Below, in pieces: positions 1-6,064 of a DNA stretch of 13,551 nucleotides. Each line of letters begins with the position of its first letter. Within the stretch, counting starts at the first letter, position 1. This DNA is from Deltaproteobacteria bacterium. Lineage in GTDB: Bacteria > Desulfobacterota_E > Deferrimicrobia > Deferrimicrobiales > Deferrimicrobiaceae. Location: NCBI GenBank assembly GCA_023489025.1, contig JAMDCN010000127.1, positions 9,196-22,746 on the forward strand, written 5' to 3'. Position numbers and translations under genes: made by a program. Under the pieces are notes generated by a model that was given only the letters and a program-made list of their open reading frames with translations, had not been told where the DNA came from and ran no database searches.

Positions 1-1
1 G

Positions 2-1138
2 CTGACGACCGGCGTCCGCACGCCTATAGGCATCAAGGTGTACGGAAGCGATCTCGCCGAGATCCAGCGGATCGGGGAGAACCTGGAGCGTGTCATGAAG
101 GACATCCCGGGGACCCGCTCCGTTTTCGCCGAGCGCGTGACCGGCGGCTACTTCATCGACATCGTGCCGAAGCGCGACCAGCTCGCCCGGTACGGCCTTA
201 CGATCGAGAAGCTGCAGGACGTGATCATGAGCGCCATCGGCGGCGAGAACATCACCACGACGATCGAGGGACGGGAGCGCTACCCCGTGAATCTGCGCTA
301 CCCGAGGGAACTGCGGGAGGATCTCGGCCGGCTCGGGAGGGTGCTCGTCCCCACCGGGATGGGAGCGCAAGTGCCCATCGCCCAGCTCGCCGACGTCAAG
401 ATGCTGCAGGGCCCCGCGATGCTGCGCGACGAGAACGGCTTTCTGGCCGGCTACGTCTACGTAGATATCGCCGGACGCGACGTCGGCAGTTACGTCGAGG
501 AGGCGAAGAAGGTCGTCGCCTCGAAAATCTCCCTAAAACCGGGCTACGTGCTGCAGTGGAGCGGTCAGTACGAGAACATGGCCCGCGTTCGCGAACGGCT
601 GAAGCTGGTGGTTCCGTTGACGTTGGCGCTGATCTTCACCCTGCTCTACATGAACACGCGAAGCGCGTTCAAGGCGTCGCTCGTCATGCTCGCCGTTCCG
701 TTCTCGGCCATCGGCGCGATCTGGCTCTTCTATCTGCTCGGCTACAACGTCTCCATCGCCGCCTGGGTCGGGATGATCGCGCTCATGGGGCTGGACGCCG
801 AGACCGGCGTGTTCATGCTGCTGTTCCTCGATCTTTCCCATGACGACGCGAAGAAGAGGGGGCTGCTGCGGAACCTCGCGGAGCTCGACGAGGCTATCAT
901 CCACGGCGCCGTGAAGCGGGTGCGCCCCAAGATGATGACGGTGGCCGCGGCCTTCATGGGGCTGCTGCCGATCATGTGGTCGACCTCCGCCGGCGCCGAC
1001 GTCATGAAGCGGATCGCCGCCCCGATGATCGGGGGACTGGTCACGTCGTTTATCCTCGAACTTCTGGTTTACCCGGCGATCTACAAGTTGTGGAAGCGGC
1101 GGGAGCTCGAACCGGTCGCACGACCGGCGGGGTCGTAA
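2..1138 (+). CDS. cusA: CusA-type heavy-metal RND efflux pump, C-terminal 378 residues (5' truncated by window)
   Basis: Inner-membrane, proton-driven RND transporter that moves Cu(I)/Ag(I) from periplasm or cytoplasm to an outer-membrane channel. The frame is open from base 2 and begins LTTGVRTPIGIKVYG, matching the CusA stretch just after the periplasmic methionine that binds metal; that methionine would lie just outside the window. A periplasmic pore/docking region covers residues 1-200 of the fragment. The membrane half follows, with helices near 200-220, 228-245, 250-280, 315-330 and 340-365. The acidic residue of the proton relay is seen in LDAETGVFML (E at about 267), and the lysine in RVRPKMMTV (K at about 310). 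RIAAPMIGGLVTS is typical of CusA rather than CzcA. The gene ends in TAA and is followed 86 nt later by a Met-rich exported protein gene, fitting a copper/silver operon. Assignment to the CusA family is firm; the exact metal is inferred. Confidence 0.95.
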   Translation: MTTGVRTPIGIKVYGSDLAEIQRIGENLERVMKDIPGTRSVFAERVTGGYFIDIVPKRDQLARYGLTIEKLQDVIMSAIGGENITTTIEGRERYPVNLRYPRELREDLGRLGRVLVPTGMGAQVPIAQLADVKMLQGPAMLRDENGFLAGYVYVDIAGRDVGSYVEEAKKVVASKISLKPGYVLQWSGQYENMARVRERLKLVVPLTLALIFTLLYMNTRSAFKASLVMLAVPFSAIGAIWLFYLLGYNVSIAAWVGMIALMGLDAETGVFMLLFLDLSHDDAKKRGLLRNLAELDEAIIHGAVKRVRPKMMTVAAAFMGLLPIMWSTSAGADVMKRIAAPMIGGLVTSFILELLVYPAIYKLWKRRELEPVARPAGS

Positions 1139-1181
1139 CGTTCCATGGCGGCACGCCTTGCATCAGGCAGCCGACAATAAT

Positions 1182-1201
1182 CGCGGCGCGGAAGCGCCGC
1201 G
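1182..1201 (+). other. Perfect hairpin with GGAA tetraloop between the pump gene and the Met-rich protein gene
   Basis: CGCGGCGC and GCGCCGCG form an uninterrupted 8-bp GC stem closed by GGAA, a GNRA-type tetraloop. No T-run follows (the next bases are GCAAACAAA), so it does not look like an intrinsic terminator. It lies 23 bases before the next start codon and just upstream of the GGGAGG ribosome site. It could act as an mRNA-stability or processing element that sets different levels of the pump and the periplasmic protein. The role is inferred. Confidence 0.45.
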
Positions 1202-1224
1202 GCAAACAAAGGGAGGCAAGGAAG

Positions 1225-1773
1225 ATGCGGACGATCGGAAAATCGGTTCGGACTGTGGTCTGCGGTACGGCGTTGATGCTCATGGCGCTGCCGGGGATTT
1301 CCTCGGCGGCGGAGCACGGCGGGATGTCCGGAATGAAGATGGACGGCAACGGCGGCATGAAGATGGGCGATCACGGGATGATGAATTCGGGCGGTCACGA
1401 CATGATGAAGATGGGGGACAAGGTCTTTACCGGGAAGATCGGTCCGTGGCACGGCGAGGCACGCCTCATGGACATGAAGGCGCAGATGGAGCACGCGAAG
1501 GGATCCGGGATGAAGATGGAGGGAATGATGGGGACCCACCACATCGCACTGTCCCTGACCGACCCGAAGACCAGGTCGCGCGTGACCGAGGGAAAGGGGA
1601 CGGTCACGGTCGCCGGCCCGGACGGGAAGGCGGCGACGTCCGATTTCATGGTCATGCAGGGGCATTTCGGCGCGGACGTCAACCTGCCGGCCCCCGGGAA
1701 GTACACGTTCAAGACGCGGATCGAATCGGGTGGAAAGAAGGGGAGCGCCACGTTTACCTATACGTTGAAGTAG
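1225..1773 (+). CDS. Exported Met/His-rich metal-binding protein, YtkA/FixH-like C-terminal domain (paralogue of 4212-4688)
   Basis: A 182-residue protein, probably periplasmic. A Sec signal peptide spans residues 1-28 (MRTIGKSVRT, a hydrophobic core, then ISSAA). A low-complexity metal-binding-like segment follows at about 31-65, with 10 Met in 34 residues in units such as GMKMDG and HGMM. The C-terminal domain (about 70-182) contains LSLTDPKTRS, TVTVAGPDGKAA, HFGADVNLPAPGKYTF, resembling the small Ig-like YtkA/FixH fold found next to copper pumps. I chose the ATG at 1225 because GGGAGGCAAGGAAG precedes it and the signal peptide starts there, although the frame stays open further upstream. 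It probably binds Cu(I)/Ag(I) through thioethers and hands metal to, or buffers it for, the upstream pump; this is inference. The second copy at 4212 lacks most of the Met-rich segment. Confidence 0.85.
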   Translation: MRTIGKSVRTVVCGTALMLMALPGISSAAEHGGMSGMKMDGNGGMKMGDHGMMNSGGHDMMKMGDKVFTGKIGPWHGEARLMDMKAQMEHAKGSGMKMEGMMGTHHIALSLTDPKTRSRVTEGKGTVTVAGPDGKAATSDFMVMQGHFGADVNLPAPGKYTFKTRIESGGKKGSATFTYTLK

Positions 1774-1788
1774 GCCACACGGTTTGCC

Positions 1789-1824
1789 GGGGCGGGCGGT
1801 GCGGTTCCGCGCGCCGCCCGTCCC
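1789..1824 (+). terminator. Long GC hairpin after the Met-rich gene, possible terminator
   Basis: A 15-bp stem (1789-1803 with 1810-1824, two G-T pairs) has a 6-base loop GTTCCG. It begins 15 bases after the TAG of the 1225 gene and ends 35 bases before the next ATG. The stem is strong enough for a terminator, but no T-run follows. It may be a weak or Rho-assisted terminator, or a barrier to 3' decay. Confidence 0.5.
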
Positions 1825-1858
1825 ACCCGGCGAGGATCAATTACAGGGGGTGTGTCCC

Positions 1859-2047
1859 ATGAAGATACAGAAAATCCGGTCGATCGCGAAGGAAGCGGGA
1901 GTGAAATCCGCCAGGAGGAGCAAGGGGGAGATCATCCTGGCCATCCAGGATGCGGAAGGGAACTTCCCGTGTTTCGGCACGGCCCGGGACGGTTACTGCG
2001 ACCGGGAGGATTGCGCATGGAAGGAAGACTGCCTGCCCCCGGGATGA
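1859..2047 (+). CDS. Small SAP/Rho-N-like protein with four cysteines
   Basis: A 62-residue cytoplasmic protein. Residues 1-34 (KIRSIAKEAGVKSARRSKGE, then IILAIQ) look like a SAP or Rho N-terminal helix-extended-loop-helix, a fold that often contacts nucleic acid. The tail EGNFPCFGTARDGYC continues with two more Cys, giving C38, C47, C52 and C58, which could hold Zn or another metal. I recall similar short proteins in Geobacter-type genomes, but no experimental function. The start is ATG 1859, with a GGGGGTG ribosome site 5-11 bases upstream; an in-frame ATG at 1784 has no better site. It overlaps the start of the HD-GYP gene, so the two are probably translated together. No signal peptide is seen. 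Confidence 0.75.
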   Translation: MKIQKIRSIAKEAGVKSARRSKGEIILAIQDAEGNFPCFGTARDGYCDREDCAWKEDCLPPG

Positions 2048-3018
2048 GGCCCCCTTCCCGCACGGATCATCCAATACGAAAAGAGGAGTTGGTCGCCGCC
2101 GTAGTCTGCGCCGTCGCGGTCGCTCACTTCGTCACTCCGGCCGGTCTTCATGGTTGGCATTGGCTCCACGTTCTCTTCCAGAAGATGTTTTATCTTCCCA
2201 TCCTGTTGGCGGCGGCCTGGTTCGGTCTCCGAGGGACGCTCCTGACCGCTGGCGCGATCAGCGTCTTGTACACGGTCCATGTCCTGCTGGACTGGGAAGG
2301 ATACCGGATGGTGCAGGCCGAGCAGATCGGGGAGCTTGCCAGTTTCTGGATCGTCGCGGTGACTTCCTCGTTCCTTTTCGACCGCGAACGACGCGCCCTG
2401 GCGGAGACAACCGCCTCCCACGAGGAGACGCTGGCGGCGCTTGCATCCTCCCTCGACCTCCGGGAGCACGAGACATCCATGCATTCCCACCGGGTGAGGG
2501 AGTACACCCTCTTGCTGGCGGAACGACTGGGAATCAAAGGTGAGGCGGCCCTGACCGGCATAGGAACAGGGGCGTTTCTACACGACGTGGGGAAAATCGG
2601 CGTGCCCGATTCGATCCTCCTGAAAAAAGGCACGCTGACGGATGAGGAGTGGACGCAGATCCGGCGGCACCCGGAACTGGGCGTGTCTCTCATCGGCCCG
2701 ATACGGTTCCTTGGAGGCGCCCGCGAGATCGTCCTTGCGCATCACGAGAAGTTCGACGGCACGGGATATCCCCGGGGGCTCGCCGGGGAAAGCATCCCGC
2801 GGACGGCGCGAATCTTCGCGGTGATCGACGTCTTCGACGCGCTGACGATAGACCGCCCGTACAGAGCCGCCTTGCCGTACCGGAGTGCGGCGGAAATAAT
2901 CGCGAGCGGGCGCGGCAGCCATTTCGATCCCGACGTGGTGGATGCGTTCCTGAAAATACCGTTCCGTGATCTTGCGGAGATCGCGGTGCGGAACGGTGTG
3001 GTCCTGATCAGTTCCTGA
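2017..3018 (+). CDS. Membrane-anchored HD-GYP domain protein, probable cyclic-di-GMP phosphodiesterase
   Basis: A 333-residue protein. The N-terminal third is hydrophobic, with about four membrane helices (AAVVCAVAVAHF, FYLPILLAAAWFG, LLTAGAISVLYTVH, ASFWIVAVTSSFLF). The catalytic HD-GYP domain spans about 140-325. The HD metal site HDVGKIGVPD (H189, D190) is intact, as are HHEKFDGTGYP (about 242-252) and VFDALTIDRPYR. All main metal ligands of active HD-GYP enzymes are visible, so it should hydrolyse c-di-GMP to pGpG or GMP; the signal it senses is unknown. Start 2017 has GGGAGGA eight bases upstream and overlaps the preceding gene by 31 nt. ATG 2044 (ATGA overlap, 324 residues) is an alternative without a good ribosome site. 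Its 3' end overlaps the convergent cytochrome gene by 11 bases. Confidence 0.92.
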   Translation: MEGRLPAPGMRPPSRTDHPIRKEELVAAVVCAVAVAHFVTPAGLHGWHWLHVLFQKMFYLPILLAAAWFGLRGTLLTAGAISVLYTVHVLLDWEGYRMVQAEQIGELASFWIVAVTSSFLFDRERRALAETTASHEETLAALASSLDLREHETSMHSHRVREYTLLLAERLGIKGEAALTGIGTGAFLHDVGKIGVPDSILLKKGTLTDEEWTQIRRHPELGVSLIGPIRFLGGAREIVLAHHEKFDGTGYPRGLAGESIPRTARIFAVIDVFDALTIDRPYRAALPYRSAAEIIASGRGSHFDPDVVDAFLKIPFRDLAEIAVRNGVVLISS

Positions 3019-3472
3019 ACTTCGCGTGGCAGGAAACGCACGCTTCGAGGACCCTGCCGTAGGACAGGGCCGCCTTCCGCAGGTTGCCGGTCCCGGCATC
3101 GGCCGCCAGTTTCACTGCTCTCTTCTTCATCTCTCCGTAGAACGCCTGAAATTCCTTGATCCGCGAAACGTTCTTGTGCGGGACGTCCTTCTCGTAACCC
3201 GCCAAGGCTTCCGTCAACCGGCTCGCATGTTTTCCCGCGTCGACTTTGTTCCCACGGATGACGGCTTCGCCCAAGGCGATCATCGCCGCCTTGAAATTCC
3301 CCATCCGCGCGTGCTGCGCTTTCATGGCTTCCTCGTCCTGCGCCGCTGTCGCGGTTTCGTGGTGGCCGGAAGGACCATGGGCGGCGGCGGGAGACCCGAT
3401 GGCGAGGAAAACCGCGAGAAAAAATACGCCCGGATATGCGAGTGGAGTATTCACCGAAATCCTCCGTTTCAT
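3008..3472 (-). CDS. Exported c'-type monoheme cytochrome
   Basis: A 154-residue periplasmic protein. A signal peptide spans residues 1-30 (MKRRISV, then FFLAVFLAIG and SPAAAH). The mature part is helical and ends in CVSCH (residues 145-149) with AKFRN after it; a C-terminal heme site in a four-helix bundle is the hallmark of the cytochrome c'/c-556 family. RMGNFKAAM in the first helix could supply a Met ligand (c-556) or leave heme five-coordinate (c'). Likely roles are electron transfer or NO/CO binding. The start at 3472 gives a clean signal peptide; ATG 3499 would add nine residues but lies upstream of the predicted -10 box. There is no clear ribosome site. A metal-stress role is only suggested by its neighbours. 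Confidence 0.88.
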   Translation of the reverse strand: MKRRISVNTPLAYPGVFFLAVFLAIGSPAAAHGPSGHHETATAAQDEEAMKAQHARMGNFKAAMIALGEAVIRGNKVDAGKHASRLTEALAGYEKDVPHKNVSRIKEFQAFYGEMKKRAVKLAADAGTGNLRKAALSYGRVLEACVSCHAKFRN

Positions 3473-3485
3473 CGTGATCCGCAAA

Positions 3486-3514
3486 ATTATACCGCGCATC
3501 CGGAGGTATTACAG
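3486..3514 (-). promoter_or_regulatory. Sigma-70-type promoter of the cytochrome gene
   Basis: On the minus strand a perfect TATAAT (3491-3486) sits 17 bases after a weak -35 box CTGTAA (3514-3509). Transcription would start near 3479, leaving only about 7 bases before the ATG at 3472. The message would be almost leaderless, which fits the missing ribosome site. The -10 is strong but the -35 is poor. Confidence 0.5.
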
Positions 3515-3530
3515 GAAATTTTGGGCGGTG

Positions 3531-3560
3531 CGACGGAAACGGAAGGCCGTTCTTCCGTCG
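3531..3560. repeat. Inverted repeat in the divergent control region, possible activator site
   Basis: Arms CGACGGAA (3531-3538) and TTCCGTCG (3553-3560) are perfectly complementary. Inner arms ACGG/CCGT extend the fold with a two-base bulge. It lies about 145 bases upstream of the predicted sigma-54 start at 3691, within the range used by NtrC-family enhancers, and just behind the cytochrome promoter. Confidence 0.4.
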
Positions 3561-3562
3561 AA

Positions 3563-3587
3563 AATACTCCGGGTGTTCAAGAGTATT
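3563..3587. repeat. Inverted repeat AATACTC-N11-GAGTATT, possible enhancer site
   Basis: Perfect 7-bp arms (3563-3569 and 3581-3587) are centred near 3575, about 116 bases upstream of the predicted sigma-54 start. This is the usual distance for a binding site of an NtrC-type activator. The sequence differs from the repeat at 7460-7500, so a shared regulator is not shown. Confidence 0.4.
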
Positions 3588-3606
3588 CTTCAACGAAAGT
3601 TCGCCG

Positions 3607-3642
3607 CGGGAATGCCTCAACCGGAAACTCGTTGTATTCCCG
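3607..3642. repeat. Inverted repeat CGGGAAT-N22-ATTCCCG
   Basis: Perfect 7-bp arms lie at 3607-3613 and 3636-3642, with arm centres 29 bases apart. The repeat sits immediately upstream of the sigma-54 promoter, ending 23 bases before it. It may be a low-affinity activator or modulator site; the role is inferred. Confidence 0.35.
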
Positions 3643-3664
3643 TGTCTTGTGCCGCAAGGGTAAG

Positions 3665-3680
3665 TGGCACGCCATATGCT
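3665..3680 (+). promoter_or_regulatory. Sigma-54 (-24/-12) promoter for the 101-residue secreted protein
   Basis: TGGCACGCCATATGCT matches the consensus TGGCACG-N4-TTGCW at every defined position except the first T of the -12 element. GG (3666-3667) and GC (3678-3679) are exactly 10 bases apart, as sigma-54 requires. The predicted start is near 3691, giving a leader of about 58 bases to the ATG at 3749. An activator of the NtrC class would be needed, and one is encoded at 6065-7393. Confidence 0.75.
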
Positions 3681-3748
3681 TTTCCATTGGACCAACGGGA
3701 GCGATGGGCGGCAATCAACAACAAAATTTTCAGAGAAGGAGAAGGGCG

Positions 3749-4054
3749 ATGAAAACGAATCTTGCGGGGATGGCGGTTCTTGTCGTGGCGGCGGTAACGA
3801 TGGCGGTGCCCGCGTTTGCGGGCCAGGCGCAGGCGGGGCGGGAAATGTCGAAGGGGAAAGAGGTCGGGAAGGCGGCGCACGAAGCTCGTGTCCAGACTCC
3901 TGACACGAACGACTGGGGGTACCGATCGGCCCTGGAGACAGGGAATCTCCCCTCCGAGGCAATCGTAGCAAGCCCCGGAAGTGGTCCTGAGGCGAACGTC
4001 CCGACGGTGGAGATCGGGGGGGTCGTCTACAGGGTGGGAATCGACACGATCTAG
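3749..4054 (+). CDS. Small secreted protein of unknown function, under a sigma-54 promoter
   Basis: A 101-residue protein that I do not recognise. A signal peptide is clear: MKTNLAGMAVLVVAAVTM followed by AVPAFA, with cleavage likely after residue 24. The mature part of about 77 residues is hydrophilic. It has a charged start (REMSKGKEVGKAAHEARVQ), a middle with NDWGYRS, and a probable beta hairpin at the end (VPTVEIGGVVYRVGIDTI). It has no Cys and little Met or His, so it is not an obvious metal binder. ATG 3749 is preceded by AGAAGGAGAAGGG, a very strong ribosome site. It is transcribed alone, between a sigma-54 promoter and an intrinsic terminator. It is likely periplasmic and induced by the same signal as the 7577 operon; that link is inference. 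Confidence 0.75.
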   Translation: MKTNLAGMAVLVVAAVTMAVPAFAGQAQAGREMSKGKEVGKAAHEARVQTPDTNDWGYRSALETGNLPSEAIVASPGSGPEANVPTVEIGGVVYRVGIDTI

Positions 4055-4079
4055 GCGGGCCGGCATCTCGCCGAATCCC

Positions 4080-4120
4080 GGGGTGGGGCCGGTCACGACG
4101 ACCGGCCCCGCCCCGTTCCT
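4080..4120 (+). terminator. Intrinsic terminator after the secreted protein gene
   Basis: A 15-bp stem pairs 4080-4094 with 4100-4114, with one G-T pair and loop ACGAC. It is followed by GTTCCTGTTTGGTT, a broken T-rich run. It begins 26 bases after the TAG at 4054 and closes a single-gene unit. Confidence 0.8.
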
Positions 4121-4211
4121 GTTTGGTTGCCGGGATCCGGCGGGAGCTTGAATCGGCGGCGATGCCCGGGGAATCATAACGGTCCGATATGAAGAATGGG
4201 GGGGCTGGCGC

Positions 4212-4688
4212 ATGGGAAGGATCGGCGGAGCGGTCCGTACGGCAGTCTATGGTGCGGCATTGATGCTCATGACGATGCCGGGTATTTCGGCGGCGGCGGG
4301 GCCCGGCATGCACGACATGAAAAACGGCGAAAGGATTTTCTCCGGGAAGGTGGGACCCTGGACGGCCGAGGCCCGGCTGCTCGACATGAAGGCGCAGATG
4401 GAACAGTCCGGCGTATCGGCCAAGACCGCCGCCAGGTTCGCCGGCAAGCGCCACTTGATGTTCTTCCTTACCGACCCGGCGACCGGGAAGCCGGCAACCG
4501 GAGTGGTGGGGGAAGTCGTCATAGCGGGCCCCGACAAGGCATCCTCCTCGAAGGTCACCCTTGTTCCGATGGGTGAGCACATCGGCGCGGACGTAAAAAT
4601 GCCGGCCCCCGGGAAGTACACGTTCAAGGCGGACATCCGGTCCGCTGCCGGGAAGGGGGACGCTACGTTCTCCTGTTCGTTGAAGTGA
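4212..4688 (+). CDS. Exported YtkA/FixH-like protein, paralogue of the 1225-1773 product
   Basis: A 158-residue protein. The signal peptide GAALMLMTMPGISAAAG is nearly the same as in the 1225 protein. The body also matches along its length: EARLLDMKAQMEQ, LTDPATGKPATG, HIGADVKMPAPGKYTFKADI, and a final FSCSLK where the other copy has FTYTLK. It lacks the 34-residue Met-rich insert, keeping only GMHDMKNGER, and instead has FAGKRHLMFFLTD. It gains one Cys near the C-terminus. It is probably a periplasmic metal-associated protein from the same duplication. The start at 4212 follows a GGGGGG run 7-12 bases upstream; the GC-rich stretch from 4126 holds no other clear signal. Confidence 0.82.
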   Translation: MGRIGGAVRTAVYGAALMLMTMPGISAAAGPGMHDMKNGERIFSGKVGPWTAEARLLDMKAQMEQSGVSAKTAARFAGKRHLMFFLTDPATGKPATGVVGEVVIAGPDKASSSKVTLVPMGEHIGADVKMPAPGKYTFKADIRSAAGKGDATFSCSLK

Positions 4689-4773
4689 GGGGGGATAGGC
4701 CCTGACCCTCGGGAAACCCGGAAACCACCTTGTTCATCCCATGGGGTGTAACCTTGTCGAACGGGATTGAACC

Positions 4774-6057
4774 GTGGTGAATATCGGCCCGAATGGGAGG
4801 AAAAAGCGTCCGGGCGCCGTCGTGCTGTTTCGTTCGATCCTGTTTCTTTTCCTGCTGCTGTCCTCCTCCGCCATCCTTTACGGAACCGCGGTGAACACCC
4901 GTGCCGTCCGGGACCTCGCGGAAACCTCGATGGAGAGCACGGCCCTCGCGCTTTCCACGTCGGCGGAGAGCGCGTTGCGATCCGGCGGGAACCGGGCGGA
5001 GGGAGAGGTCCGGAACATCCTCTCGGACCGGGTCGTGGCCTATGCAATGGTCGCGCGGAAGGACGGAACGATCGTGCTCCATACGAACCCGTCCATGGTC
5101 GGCGGCAACATCCGCGAGGCGGGCCTGGGAGAGTGGCTTCGGACCGGGAAGACGTTCGGGCGCCGGATCATGCTGGGGACCGGACTTCCCGCCTACGAAT
5201 TCAACTATCTCCTTCATCGCCCGGGCGGAGATCCGGAGATTCTCCGTCTGGTCCTGCACACCACCCGGGCGGACCGGATCCTTTCCGACGCCCGAAGGAT
5301 GTGGTGGATCGTCGGGGGCGTTCTCGTCCTGCTGTGGGCGGTCGGCATCGCCCTGGACCGGGTGTTTGCCCGCCACCTTCGCCTTCAGGCCCAAGTGGAG
5401 CGCAGGGAACGCCTGGCCCTGATCGGACAGATGACCGCCACTCTATCGCACGAAATCCGGAACGCCCTCGGGAGCATCAAGGGGTATGCGCAATGGGTGG
5501 ATGAACGGGTGGAGACGGCGGATCCGAAGAAGAAGGGGCTCGCCGCGGTGCTGCAGGGGACGATGCGGATCGAGTCGCTGGTGAACGATCTCCTCCTCTT
5601 CTCCCGGGAGGAAACGTACTCGGTCCAACCGGTGGACGTCGGCGTCCTGGTTCACGAGTCGATGGCGGGGGAAGCTTCCGGATGGAAGGGGGAGGTCGAG
5701 CTCGATCCGGGGGAGGGAACGGTCGTGTCGGCGGACCCCGAGAAGCTTCGCCGGGTCCTGGCGAACGGGATCCGTAACGCGATCCAGTCGATGGGGGACC
5801 GGGGACACCTGCGGATCTCCGCGCGCCCCGATGACCGCCGGGTCGAGATCCGGATCGAGGACAGCGGTCCCGGCATCCCCGAATCCGAAATTCCCCGCCT
5901 GTTCACTCCCTTCCATACCACCAAGGCGGACGGTACGGGGTTGGGGCTGGCCTACTCGAAAAAAACGGTGGAAGGAATGAACGGGGAGATCGATCTGGCG
6001 AATCGGCAGGAGACCGCCGGAGCCGTTCTCACCATCCTCCTTCCGAACGCGAGGTGA
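4774..6057 (+). CDS. NtrB/ZraS-type membrane sensor histidine kinase
   Basis: A 427-residue inner-membrane kinase that would phosphorylate the NtrC-type regulator encoded 7 bases downstream. A first membrane helix lies at about 18-40 (LFRSILFLFLLLSSSAILYG). A periplasmic sensor of about 135 residues with PAS/CACHE-like features follows (VVAYAMVARKDGTIVLHTNP). A second helix is at about 177-197 (WWIVGGVLVLLWAVGIALD). The dimerisation H-box is LSHEIRN, with phospho-accepting H226. The ATPase domain shows NGIRNAIQSM (N box), EDSGPGIPE (G1), FTPFHTTKADGTGLGL (F/G2) and AYSKKTVEGMNGEI. The layout matches the ZraS/HydH group, which senses periplasmic metals or envelope stress; no Cys is seen in the sensor domain, so the ligand is open. 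The GTG start at 4774 is taken for the full first helix; its ribosome site is poor. Confidence 0.93.
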   Translation: MVNIGPNGRKKRPGAVVLFRSILFLFLLLSSSAILYGTAVNTRAVRDLAETSMESTALALSTSAESALRSGGNRAEGEVRNILSDRVVAYAMVARKDGTIVLHTNPSMVGGNIREAGLGEWLRTGKTFGRRIMLGTGLPAYEFNYLLHRPGGDPEILRLVLHTTRADRILSDARRMWWIVGGVLVLLWAVGIALDRVFARHLRLQAQVERRERLALIGQMTATLSHEIRNALGSIKGYAQWVDERVETADPKKKGLAAVLQGTMRIESLVNDLLLFSREETYSVQPVDVGVLVHESMAGEASGWKGEVELDPGEGTVVSADPEKLRRVLANGIRNAIQSMGDRGHLRISARPDDRRVEIRIEDSGPGIPESEIPRLFTPFHTTKADGTGLGLAYSKKTVEGMNGEIDLANRQETAGAVLTILLPNAR

Positions 6058-6064
6058 CCGCCCG

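Noticed and set aside
1146..1162. Sigma-54-like sequence TGGCGGCACGCCTTGCA upstream of the 1225 gene
   Set aside because: GG and GC are 11 bases apart, not the strict 10, and the bases between do not align with TGGCACG from either GG.
2742..4580. A 612-residue minus-strand open frame
   Set aside because: It runs antisense through parts of well-supported genes (HD-GYP, 3749 and 4212 products), is mostly Arg/Pro/Gly typical of GC-rich shadow frames and has no recognisable domain.
4742..4758. Possible sigma-54 promoter TGGGGTGTAACCTTGTC before the kinase gene
   Set aside because: Spacing is right, but the -12 element reads TTGT instead of TTGC and the -24 element lacks CAC; too weak to call.
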